Positions 38,402-49,452 of a stretch of 64,000 nt of DNA are shown piece by piece; within the stretch, counting starts at the first letter, position 1, and each line of letters begins with the position of its first letter. Source of the DNA: Aptenodytes patagonicus (Eukaryota; Chordata; Aves; Sphenisciformes; Spheniscidae); NCBI RefSeq assembly GCF_965638725.1, contig NC_134951.1, forward strand, positions 75,085,068 through 75,149,067, in the 5' to 3' direction. A model generated the notes under the pieces. That model did no database searches. It had not been told where the DNA came from and worked only from the letters and a program-made list of their open reading frames with translations. Position numbers and translations under genes: made by a program.

Positions 38402-38417
38402 CACACCTTCTGCCCCC

Positions 38418-38454
38418 AACTGACTAGGAAAGCATCGAGCCATCAGGCCAAAGG

Positions 38455-38486
<32 letters not shown>

Positions 38487-38516
38487 TCACAGAAGCCATT
38501 TTGTGTACCCACAACT
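38418..38516 (+). repeat. Direct repeat, copy 1 (with A29 expansion)
   Basis: About 75 bp (excluding the A run) is repeated at 39107-39181 with one substitution (CATCGAGCC versus CATCAAGCC) and a loss of GAG spacing around the A run. The A run is 29 nt here and 8 nt in the other copy. Flanks on both sides are unrelated, so the duplicated unit is sharply bounded. Confidence 0.92.
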
Positions 38517-38813
38517 CACAACCTGTGATTCTGAAAATGAGCTGCCCCCTTCAGCTCTCCCCCTTCCCTATTTGCTCCACGCACCTGGGAAGGCTGCTTG
38601 TCACTCTGAGAACACAGCGGCAGACAGGCAGTCATGCCGCCTCCAGGTAAGCGATGCTTTATCACAGGGCTACAGGCTGACCGGCATCGGACATGAGGGC
38701 GTCTCCCTGTGCATTGAAGGGGTAAGAGACAGAGTTACTGCAGGTGACAAGCTGTAGATTGACCTTCCCCACTCCTGCAGAAGATTCCCTTTCTTTCAGG
38801 GGAATTCTCATTA

Positions 38814-39002
38814 ATGTTTCAGCTTTTATTGCAAATAACTGTCTTGTTCGCTCTTTCAGCGGCTCTCCTTCCACAGGCATCTTCACAGTTGTCGATACGT
38901 ATCGCTGGAGCCCTTGCAAGGGAGCCAGATTTCCCAGACAGCTCTGCCAGCAGTGCAGAGGCTTCACCAAGCCCCACAGCAGCAGACCATGCCTCCCTGT
39001 GA
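38814..39002 (+). CDS. Hypothetical secreted microprotein, 62 codons (speculative)
   Basis: This is an ATG-initiated frame of 62 codons ending in TGA. The N-terminus (MFQLLLQITVLFALSAALLP) has the shape of a classical signal peptide: a hydrophobic core, then QASSQ with a plausible cleavage site after residue 24 or 25. The remaining 37 or so residues are rich in Ala, Ser, Pro and Asp and have no cysteines. The start context is weak (no purine-rich Kozak core beyond an A at -3 to -1). No splice sites or promoter are evident, and longer non-ATG frames overlap on both strands, so a chance frame is quite possible. It contains a CpG-rich 12-bp palindrome (CGATACGTATCG, 38893-38904) and lies between the two direct repeats. 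I recognise no homologue. Confidence 0.2.
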   Translation: MFQLLLQITVLFALSAALLPQASSQLSIRIAGALAREPDFPDSSASSAEASPSPTAADHASL

Positions 39003-39106
39003 GCTTCTGCCAGAGATTGGGGCAGGCATGCAAAAAGGAGCTTTGTGACTGTAATTATTTAACCTGTCAGCTTGCCTGTACGTGTTCAGCGGTGTTGGCA
39101 TATACA

Positions 39107-39181
39107 AACTGACTAGGAAAGCATCAAGCCATCAGGCCAAAGAAAAAAAAGTCACAGAAGCCATTTTGTGTACCCACAACT
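39107..39181 (+). repeat. Direct repeat, copy 2
   Basis: Partner of 38418-38516, offset by 689 bp. Both copies start with AACTGACTAGGAAAGCATC (one then reading GAGCC, the other AAGCC) and end with TACCCACAACT. High identity in otherwise old DNA implies a recent duplication, gene conversion or an assembly effect. Confidence 0.92.
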
Positions 39182-40100
39182 AAGGTCACAAAGGCAGGCG
39201 GAGGGTGCTGGGACTCTGCAAGTACAACTCTGAGTATTTGAACCAGACAACAAAAGCTTTGTCAAATTCAAGTTTCTGGCTACAAGATTACTATTATTAT
39301 TATTATTTTCTTTTATGCACAAGAGCATAAGACTATAATGTAAGTAAAAAAGGGGGGGGGCAAACAAAAAGCCAGAAAGTTAATACAGACTTAACTGGAA
39401 ACACCAACTTTGCCTCAAGTCACCTGGCATTGGGAGGCACTGCTGGGTAACAATGCTACAAACAACACAGGCAGAACTTTAAAAATAGTAACATGGGAAT
39501 TATTAGCACACCAGCTTGCTATTCCTCTTCAGCTCTGTAACCCGAGAGGGCTCTGCTTCTGTTGAGCAAAATGTAAGGTGCATACCGTGGGTAACGTTAG
39601 GCTTGTAAGTACAGCACTTCCCACACTGTTAAAATAACCTTTCCTGTCTCTATACACTGGACTTTGGAGTTGGGTTTGTTTTCCACTTTAAAATATCAAT
39701 ACAGTTTTGAGGCAAGCTAAGAAAATTTACTTCACCAAGGTGAAACTGCATGGGTGACTTACACGTCCTGTTTATTGTGTTTGATCCAAGACAGTCAAGC
39801 GGCTCGTGTCACCATGATGCTTTCCTGCCTCAGCTGCATTTACCCCGACAATACCCCTGTGACAAAACCAGCCCTCGACCATTACTGCAAGGGGGGCTGA
39901 TGCGCAGAACCAACTTTCTCAAGGCCACACAAGAGGCTGCTAGCAGAACAGCAAGCTTAAATCCCAGTTTGCAGAGCTAAGAAGATCCTTTATCAACCGC
40001 ATTTTTTCTTCATTGCAGCCAAGCTCATTTGTATTGCAACTGCCTCCCTTCTAAACAGGTGAAATCCCCAGAACAACACCCAGGTACATCACAGAAGTAA
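39182..40100. other. Non-coding stretch with short simple repeats
   Basis: It contains a (TAT)n run at 39292-39307 and a G9 run at 39352-39360. No gene is supported. Confidence 0.6.
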
Positions 40101-40600
40101 TAGCTTGGGAGATCCGTGTAATTTCTCGTGGGGTGATGCTGTGAGCACCAGCCCTCAGCTCGACCCGAGACCTGTGCACCTTCCCTGCGCTGTCAAACAG
40201 CACCGAGATGCTACCGCTGAACAGAGCCCTGGGGAGGAGGAGGGGGTTCAGAGGCAAGTCAAGCTGCCCTCCCCTGTGGGGAAAAGAAGGGCTGCCAAAG
40301 TAGGAGGGGTCAGTGTGTGGGTGAGGGAGGGCAAGGACAGCCACCAGAGCCTGGGGGCCATGGGGACAGGCACAGTGGAGTACGCCAAGAGGGCAAGCAC
40401 AACAGGAGCAATGTGGAGCTTGCTCTATACCAGGTCAGGAATATTTTATCCAGCCTTTCTACTGAGCTGGATCAAGCCCTGGTCCAGTGTAGGCTGGCAA
40501 CATCTGAAAGGAGATGTGCCAAGGCAGCGTTACGTAGCCAGAGCAGCCAGCTTAAAAAGAGAGCAACACATAAAACTAAAAATGGATTAAGCACCCAAGA
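40101..40600. other. CpG-bearing GC-rich block, no gene assigned
   Basis: CpGs are clearly denser here than in the flanking DNA, though below CpG-island level. Both strands are open for about 100-160 codons, but no frame starts with ATG at its beginning and none resembles a known protein. It could be a degraded retrocopy, an orphan regulatory element or chance. Confidence 0.3.
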
Positions 40601-43600
40601 AACCCCACACGTGCTACTTCCTCCCAGAGCAGCTGTAGTGTTTTAATAGTGCATTTGAATCATCCAGTTCTTTTCAGGCTGCCCACTGGGCTGGAAACCT
40701 TGCAGTCAGGCACTTGGGTTTCTTCTTCACCCCCGGCTGGGTCAGAAAGAGCCCTCCCCCCCACCCTGAGGTTTTCTGCCATCCCCCAGCTAGGCAAAAC
40801 CAGTGGGGATACAAAGCCAAGAGTTAATGGCTTCATACATGAAACCCTTTAACAACACCCAGGGTCCAACATTTCTTATTTCATTCAAGTCCATTAAAGC
40901 CAGCTCACACAGCAACTCATCTATTGCACTTGTCAGCAAACATTGTTTGAAGCTGACCTTCACTCAGGCCGCAGCATCCCAAGATCTGACAACTCAGGCT
41001 TCCTCCGAGCCTCACCCCAAGCTCAGAAATGCACCATTTGGCTTGAGGATTTCAAGCTCTGTTTGCTGACGATGAACATTGCATACCCGAGCCCTTCTTT
41101 ATTCTTAGCTAGTTACCAGTGACTGCCTTTGCTTGGTTCATTGATTTATTCCCTTCCTCAGCCCTCTGCAGATGACCTTGCTCTGCTCCACACCCCAGGA
41201 AGGCCATGCTCTAAAGCAAAGAATCTCATATGCCCTGATCTGAGGCATGCAAACACACCGAAACGCCTCTCCCCCCTTCAAATAGCAGAAAGTGCTGCAT
41301 ACACATTAGGGACAAAGGAGAAAGCAGTGGTCAGTGTTAAACGAACATTTTACATAAAGTTACCTGCTGCATTTTAAAAAGAGTTGTTGGGGTAACAGAA
41401 GGTAGTTTGGGAGGGTTTTTTTTAATTTAACCCATTATTTTTGTAGGACAAAAAAGCTTACTGCCTGCTATACAAATCAGCTATTAACACCATCCTGTCT
41501 AAAAAGGCAGTTTATGTAGCCATAAAGCCTGGCTTTTTATTATTTTTTATTTACTGCTATAGTACCAAGGAGTCACAGGCACTGCCTAAATAGGTGTACA
41601 CCATTCACTTTGTCACTATCCAGAAGATTTTTCAAGAATGGCCAGTGAGTTTGGGAGCCTTAAATTCATAGTGCTCCAGATGAGAAACATTGTGAAGAGA
41701 GTCATTATTTTTTAAATAAAGGTCCTTTTAAAGTGCCCCATGTTGGAACACCAATAAATCAAGGCCCTTCAAATCAGTAGTTAATTATGACTGTCTCAGC
41801 CATTGGCCTTAACAAGCTTGCAGCAGAATAAGCAGTGTGTGTTGTTAGTAAGAGAAAATCCTCAGTTAGGCTGGGCGAGCTTCAACCTAGACTATGTAGA
41901 CTACAGGAACTTTATATTTGCCCATAGAGTATTCCCGTGCCATAAAAAATGGTGTGTCGCTAATATTCTGGAGGGATAAAGATTATTATTATTAATGGGA
42001 AAATAAGTATCTTAATCCAATTTAAACTTTTGAAATATACCCAAACAACAGTCCCTCAGTAGAATTCCCACTTGTTACATCTGCCATAGCTCCCCCTCAC
42101 AAGTGATCTTACCTTACACAGTTCACATCAATTATTTTAATTTTTTCAAAGGTATTTTAAAAATACTACATTATTCATGACTCCGACCAGTGAGCAACTG
42201 AGAGGTGATGGAGGAGGTAAAGAGACAGAGAAACATGAGCAAAGCTCCTCAGCACTCATTTCGGTGTTCGCCTTAAACAGTAAACCGCATTAATCCTCAG
42301 AAATTAAAGAGGTCAGCGTGCTGTTTCTGCCTGTGATGTGTTCAGCCTAGACGGGGCCTTTGCTGCCAGGAGGCCAGTCCAGCTGGGAGGGAAAGATATT
42401 AGAAAGCCACTGAATCAGCCAAGAGACTCCCTGCAGATTTGCTTCATTTTTCCAAGTCACTGCCAGCTTCCTGTAGTCTCCTCCTGGATGCTTTTGACAT
42501 GTCAGCTGCTAAAAGGACCGACTCCACTCCTTTAGGAAACTAGAAATAAGGGAATAAGGAAGGAAAAATACTAATATACCATTAGATACTAGCAGCATCT
42601 TGTTTAGGAAACTGCTGTCCTGAGATGCTCTGCTGTCAAAGCTATGAAGGGCACCAGGACTCGAGATGAAGACTTTTCCTTTCCTTCTTCAGAGAGAATC
42701 GCCACAATCTGTCTTGACAATGTGGCCTAATATTAGATGCAGGAGAGTTCATGTTTGTTTTCCTACAGGCAACAGACTGTCTAGTACACAAAGCTTTCAG
42801 TACATTGACTGTTAAGTGCTCCATGAAGAGGAGAGGAAGTGCTGCTCCTCGCTTTTTGGCACTGCTGTTGACTAAGCACCGGTGACATGCCTGCCTGAGA
42901 TGTGTACAAGGAGGGAGCACTACCCGTATCTGGGCTTTCAGCCGTGGGGCTCACCGACACCACTTTAGGCAGCCTCTACATGAGCGTGTGAGGATCTGTA
43001 TTTTACCTGAGTCCCAACAGGAACAAGTAGGCAGGTTGTGCTCGCTGGAGCCCTTCTCCTTCCCTAAGGAGTGATGGATAGTACACTGGCATGATCCAAG
43101 TAGGGACAGTGCAAAAAGTAGGAATTAACAGCCAGTTTCTGTCATGGCAGTGGGTTAATGCAAAGTGCTGTCTTACACCCTCCAGTGGAAAACATTTCTC
43201 CAAGATCTGCAAAGCAGAGGACAGTCGGACAACAAAACAGCAAACAGTAAGAGATATTTTGGTCAGAACAGGATGGATGGGACATAAACCTCAGGCTGCG
43301 ACAAGCTGAGTGGCCACCAGAACAGTAGATGAAGTAGAGAACCCAAATTCTATTTAATTAATGCCAACAAATAAGGGAAAAAATATTTTGTTGTATTTAT
43401 TTTGAATATAAGGGTTCACTCATTTGCTATCCCTAAGTGAGGGACTTCAAGTCTTCTGTGCACTCCCGTGGAAGTGAGTTACAAGCACTTACCTCTGCTG
43501 AGCTCCGGGTTGCCCAACATGTAGTGAACAGGTGGGATCACCTGCCCTTCCACTCAGCCCTGTTCCTTCTCCAGGAACCCTTCTGATTCCCTACGTTACC

Positions 43601-46600
43601 CTAAGGGCAGGGGGGTCCCATGCACTGGAGAATAAGATACTGTTTATTTTTAATAACTTCCAGCAGCAGTCACACACTTGTTTTATAAGATAATCCATGT
43701 CCAAAGCTCTGCACAGAAAGCAACCACTGGTTATCTGTCTTTTCCCTCAACAGTGTAACAGTCCCAGATCATGTGGGAAAGATGTGTGGGTAACTGAACC
43801 ACACACCTAACCTGTCATTTACAGAAAAAGGATATCATGAAAATGTCATTTTAGTTTGCTCCCCCTAGCCTACAAACACGTGGCATAGAAAGCTGTGGAT
43901 TCATCTCCCAAATGCCATTACACAGCTCTGAAACCTCCTGCCAAATTTTAATAAATGAATGGTAGTTTATGCTCAGAGTTGTTTGTTCTCAATAAGTGAC
44001 CCTTCTAACAATGAGGAGAACTCAAAGACTTCCATGATTTGCAGACAGTCCAGCATTTGGCAGCCTTTTTCTGTCCCCAAAAGGCAAAATTTGGAAGTGT
44101 AATTGGTTGGGTGTTAGCTAGGCTCCACTGCAACACACTTTCAATCTAAACACATTTTAAAAACCAGCTTGCTCCTCTCTGCCCTCAACTATTTATTAAA
44201 AAAAAAAAAAGAGCTGTTTATTTCTAGCACCCACCCAAGAACTGTTTTTTCCACCAGGGTCCCTATGTACTGCAGCAAAGCATGGAAGTGATATATGAAA
44301 GCCCCCTATCACCAACCCAATTTAAAGGAAGGTTGCTTTCTAGTTAATGACATGAGTAGCCTGCATTTAACTGGACAGAGGGTAAACTACATCAGCTCTA
44401 AACCCAACTGATGCCAGCATATTTTAATTTTGTCTAGCTTGTCTACCTCACGGGTTTCTGTGCATAAGCAGACCTGGGGTCCTACCAGCACAGGGGGAGC
44501 TCCACAGGCTACATGGGATGCACCAAGAAGGACACTGTAGCAGAACAGGAGCATGGTCAGCTCCAGCATCTACAAATGTTATTTTCCTGATTGTTCCTGA
44601 CCTTAACGTTTTTATCACAAGCCCAGCATCCTTCTTCCTAGGAGTTCTGTTCCTGAAATTGCTGAAGATGGGAAAGGAAGTTTCAGTCCTCCATCAACAG
44701 AGCAAACAACTTACAAGTGGCCCCTGAGAAAGCATCTGAAGAAACAATCAGACAATCCAATACGCATTATAAAAGATTCAGGACTCTGCAGCCTCAGACT
44801 GCCTACATTACTTAACTCATGATTTTTGAGCATTTGAGACTAGCAAGGTTCAGACAGGGAGGAAACTTTGAAAGAAGTGGAAGGTCAGCATATTCCTGTA
44901 CCATACCTGCTGTTTGATCTGGGTTCCCAGCCCTGATACGTATTTGACAGCTGCTCCTCAATTTCTAGTTAACAAGAGTCAGTGGTTGGATACAAAGGCT
45001 CTGAACAGTCCCAATTTTTTTTAAAAAAGCCAACCTCGTACATGAGCCTGATCCAACATATTTGAACCAACTCCCAAATTTTTAAGCACCTTCTTTCAGG
45101 TGCCTCCTGCCTAGAAAAATAAACCCATTCTCCTAGGGAAGATTCTGCTTTTATGAAAAAGAAGATGTGAAACTCAGGACTGGGGCTGGGCATGATAGCC
45201 TAACTTTCTTTCAGCAAAGAAAACACAGCAATACCGTAGGTTAATCTGATTTATTTGATCTCTCTTGAATCCCTGCCTAGTTATCTTTGCTGGTGCTGCA
45301 GAGGTGGCATGATCTTGACATACTTGAATTTCTGTTGCAAAAGGGATGAGAGCACTAGGGAGGAATTCTGTGGGAGGGGGAACAGTTGTTAGAGCAGATA
45401 TCAACTGCAACCATAAATAAAAACTGTAAGAAATAGAAGTACTAAATGAATTAGGAAGCAGCTAACAAGATCAGAACTGAAAAAGTCATACTAATTTCAG
45501 GAAGCGCTCAGATTTTCATACGCGAGAGGTAACTAGAAGAGGCAAAGTTAAACAATTACCACTTCACTCAAAACTGGCATTAAAACTTCTAATTTTTTGA
45601 CGAGTTGACATATATTTTTAAACACATTGTCCTTGTGCCAAGGACAGAAAATCCAACCTCAGAGTGATTAAGTGCTGAGCTGAACGTACAGCTTCACAGA
45701 CGAAGAAGTAATCAATACAATATGCTAATTGGCAGCTCTTGACCAAGGCACAGAGGACAAAAGAAAGAGCAGGTGCTTGAGGTAGACTATTAAAATTCCA
45801 AGGATTTACCATTATAAAACATGCACTACTGTGGTACATTGTTGATATGGAAACAGAAACAGCTTCAAGACAAGTATAAAGAGGGGAATCTTGCAAACAA
45901 GTTATAGCATACATAGCCTTTTTCCAATATGGGATCATTTTGTGTTTAAGTCTAAACCAGCACCAGAAAAATTCCCCAAAGGAATACGTTAAAGCATTTC
46001 TGATGACTGTGAAAGCTATATTAAAAGGACAGCTGGAGTTTAGGAGGCATGAATTAAATGGGTCCAGATAAAAGAACATTGAACAGCTTCATTTTCTCTC
46101 AAAAACAGACGTTGTTAGTTGGTAATAGCATGTGTACACCTATACCTATTCAAAAGACTTGCTTTTTAAGTACATATATCAGAGGAACAGAGTTATTTTT
46201 ATGTTTGGGTTAGCAACAAATCCCTGTCCTTCCCAAATGAAAACCATGCTTTTTCCTAATTTCAAGGCTGAAAAGCTGCCGTATTCCTTACTGGCAGCGG
46301 TAGCAGGGACTACACACATCACAGCCACTGCAAAATGGAAAAGGGTGATGACACATCCTACCAATGCTCTGCCTGACACGCTGGCTTATTAGCAGCCCAA
46401 ACATTGGATTCAGGGTTGAGCAAGTTAGCTGGTACATGATTACACAAATGTGCTTATATCTGCATTACACCTGAAGAACTAGTACTCACCTCTACGCAGG
46501 GCTACTGCCAGAACCCAATGCAGAGCTCAGCGGAGCCAGATGGAAGGAAGCTAATCTCTGACAAAGCGCAGAGCTCAGGAGACATGGATTTTTTTTTTTC

Positions 46601-46709
46601 CCCCAAAGGACAAAGAAGGTCTCCATTTGGCGAGTTTGTGTGTCTGCCACCAGTTATTCCTTGTTTTGTTTGCCCTGAAAATGCTACTGGAATGTCTTCC
46701 AGATATTTT
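40601..46709. other. Non-coding stretch, no gene seen
   Basis: No recognisable exon, RNA gene or repeat. The interval 41500-42020 is AT-rich with TAAT/TTAAT cores and looks like candidate conserved non-coding DNA. The minus-strand frame at 45618-46079 (153 codons) has no support beyond length. Confidence 0.45.
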
Positions 46710-46727
46710 GGGGGGGGGGGGGGGGGG
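46710..46727 (+). repeat. Homopolymer G18
   Basis: An uninterrupted run of 18 G. Pure poly-G of this length is rare in vertebrate DNA, can form intermolecular quadruplexes and is prone to sequencing error. Confidence 0.9.
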
Positions 46728-46931
46728 AACTAAAGGCCACTCACACACCCCACACCCCGAACGTGAGAATTTGTTTGATTAGCTCCAGGAGCTTTGTTCT
46801 CTCCTTATAGTATGTGGCTGAGTTGCAGTCACACACTGATGAAGACTTATTTGGGAAAGTGAAGTAAAGAAATAAGGCAAAAAGTTAATAAGCTCCAGCA
46901 GTGTAAGACCATAATTCAGAAGACACTAAAT

Positions 46932-47438
46932 TTACAGCATCCTTTCTAGTCTGTTGGATTGATTTGGTATTGACAGCAGAGCCTCTCTGGCAGAAATAGC
47001 ACCAGATGACACATTCCCATTTCCACTAAGTAGTAAAAGGTCCGTAAGAAAAATAATCAAGCTGTTAAACTTAAAGGAATGGGGAAAATTAACGAAGACT
47101 GTAGACAAATGCACCATGACAGTACTGGAGGCAGTGGATGCTAAAACTGATTTAGTAACTACAGCTTCAGTAGGCTTGAAATTAAGACTGGAGACACAAC
47201 AGAAAACATGCAGTTCATCGAAGACCGTTAGTTGCAAGAACAAGGTACGAAACCGCCTGAGGGCCCATGTTAGCACAGGTTGACTCCAACTCCATTTTTG
47301 GTACGCTGTGGTAGTCAAACAAGACATGCGACCCTTTGCATTTCTATAGGCATTAGGCAGTGCACCATCACCCTCTGCCCACGGTGTTGTCCATGTGCAC
47401 TGGAAGCAACCCACAAGCAGTCTTCTCTGTTGTAGCAA
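46932..47438 (-). other. Long open frame on both strands, unknown
   Basis: The minus strand is open for 168 codons, and the plus strand is also open for about 105 codons from just after a TGA near 46957 to a TGA at 47281. The plus-strand peptide (for example KIIKLLNLKEWGKLTKTVDK, and further on DAKTDLVTTASVGLKLRLE) looks helical and non-repetitive. I recognise no domain. It may be a relic of a retroelement or retrocopy, or chance. Confidence 0.2.
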
Positions 47439-49452
47439 CTCTTAGGACACCTGAAGCCTACCTATCCAGCCTACCACAGTAAGCCAGTTCTAGTGCCTTT
47501 GTCTCAAGCACCATCATGGCACACTGTCTGTAGTCTTGACATGGCTCTGACTCTGTACTGGTTGCTGGACAAGTCTGAGGCATCTCTTGAAGCCTTTTCG
47601 TTTGCTTTACGAAGCTACCTGCTACTTACTGCAGTAGTAGAGGCTGCACAAACAAATAGGAAAGCAGGCCCTGACCCAAAGCCAGGTTCAGACAGAGCTG
47701 TGGTGAGAGCTGCCTGCAGGGTCTGCACAGCCACCACTGTCACAAATTGGCTTCTTTTACTGGGAGACAGCAGATATTGATGGGAGTTTCAACATATTAT
47801 CCCTATCAGGATTCCCTCTTTGCTATAGATCAGTATATTAAATAAAGGTTATTCAGACCTGGTTTTGCCTCAGGTCAAGCAACACAAAGGGATACACTGA
47901 GCCTGGATAAGCACAACCCTGTCATAGACCTGCATGCTCTAATTCTTCATATATCTGATAGTACTCACTGCTCCAAGTCCCACAAGCCCCAGTATGACTA
48001 TGGGCTACATGAGGGGACACAGACCCATCCACAAAGCCAGGGCAAGAGTTGGAGCCTTGTTGACACTGATGTAGGGTCTTCATGTAGGAGGTGGAGAGCT
48101 TCTTGTGCTCTTGTCCCCCCCTGCCCCCCAGAGGGGGTTGTCAGGCAAGTCTGTGTCCTTGAAGTGGATCACCTCCTATATTTTTTGGTAATTAGTTATT
48201 TCCTTCAAGTCCAACCCAGTATTATACAGTTAGTCAATCAGACTGAAACCTCTGCTAAGGGCTATCCCAGGATATTTTTTATTTTGAACCTGGGGGGGAA
48301 ATCAACTAAATAAATACCAATGCAGTGAGAGAAGACATTTAAGTTTACTACCAAACAAAACCTGCTAACTGCTCCTCCAAAAGAAGTTTCAGTCTTAAAT
48401 ACATTTTTTAAAAAAAATAAGTTTTCAAATAGCTCGGTTTCTTTAATTTTAAATAGCTAATGTTAATTTTTGTTGGAAAACACAAGAGTCTAAGTAGAGT
48501 AGTGTAAGCTAATAGCTCAGAGAATTTGGTCATTAGTTCTACCAAAAAAAAATAAAGCAGATAAAAATCCCATCAGCACTAGGTAAGATTATTATACATA
48601 GCCATTTCAAAACTTCAGAAACACTGTATTTATGCTGTTGGCACAGTCCTAAAATGGCAAGAATAAATTTTGCAGCAGTAGGTACTTTCTAGGCACATTT
48701 TCTCTTCTTCACTTCAATTTCTCTCTGGCTTTCAGTAGCAACTGTAATTACATTCACACTTACCATTTGCTTACTGCCAAGTAAAAGAAAGGCGAAGTAA
48801 CATGGAAGTCAAGTAAAAAGGAGTAGAGTTACACATAGTATCTGTAACTGGTACAGGTGATTTGACCACTACATAAGCATAATACCTAAACATACGAATC
48901 AGTTTCTTACCATTTCTTCTGCTTTACACAACTCTAGAAAAAATTTGAAGCAGAGGTCCAGAGTTCTAAGGCCCTTAATTATCTTGACTGAACTGAATAA
49001 CTCATCTAATGAGAACTTACCTAAATTTTCTTAGTGATTTTTTTTTCTAGACTTCCCAATACTTGATTTCTTTTCTGACTCCCTCCCAAAACCTCAACAT
49101 CCTTTAAAAAGCATTTCACGCAGTTATTCAGTACCTGTTTACCATCTGTGCATGATGCTGGCAATGGTAAACCTTATGTAGCCAAGAAGCAATTAATCCT
49201 TTTGTTATAGCACTTCACCAAGAGTTTAAGTTCAACTGTTTGTTCAGAATGAGACCTGTATCTTCTTCCAGTTTCCAAGCAACAGGCTCTCTGCCGATGT
49301 GGCCCACATGATTTTTTGTTTCCCCCTAGAGGGGCGTGTTTACATTAAGGCTGTCTTAAATCAGCAAAACCATCATAGAAATAGATTGCTGAATAATTCC
49401 AGTTTCACATATGCAATTATACCTACCAGGGTAAAGTGCTAAAGGCTCTTAC
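47439..49452. other. Non-coding stretch, no gene seen
   Basis: Mostly AT-rich; a short C/G-rich patch lies at 48115-48140. No exon or repeat is recognised. Confidence 0.5.

Noticed and set aside
45618..46079. 153-codon minus-strand open frame
   Set aside because: No domain, start or splice support. The opposite strand has no collinear frame suggestive of a retroelement, and the length is consistent with chance.
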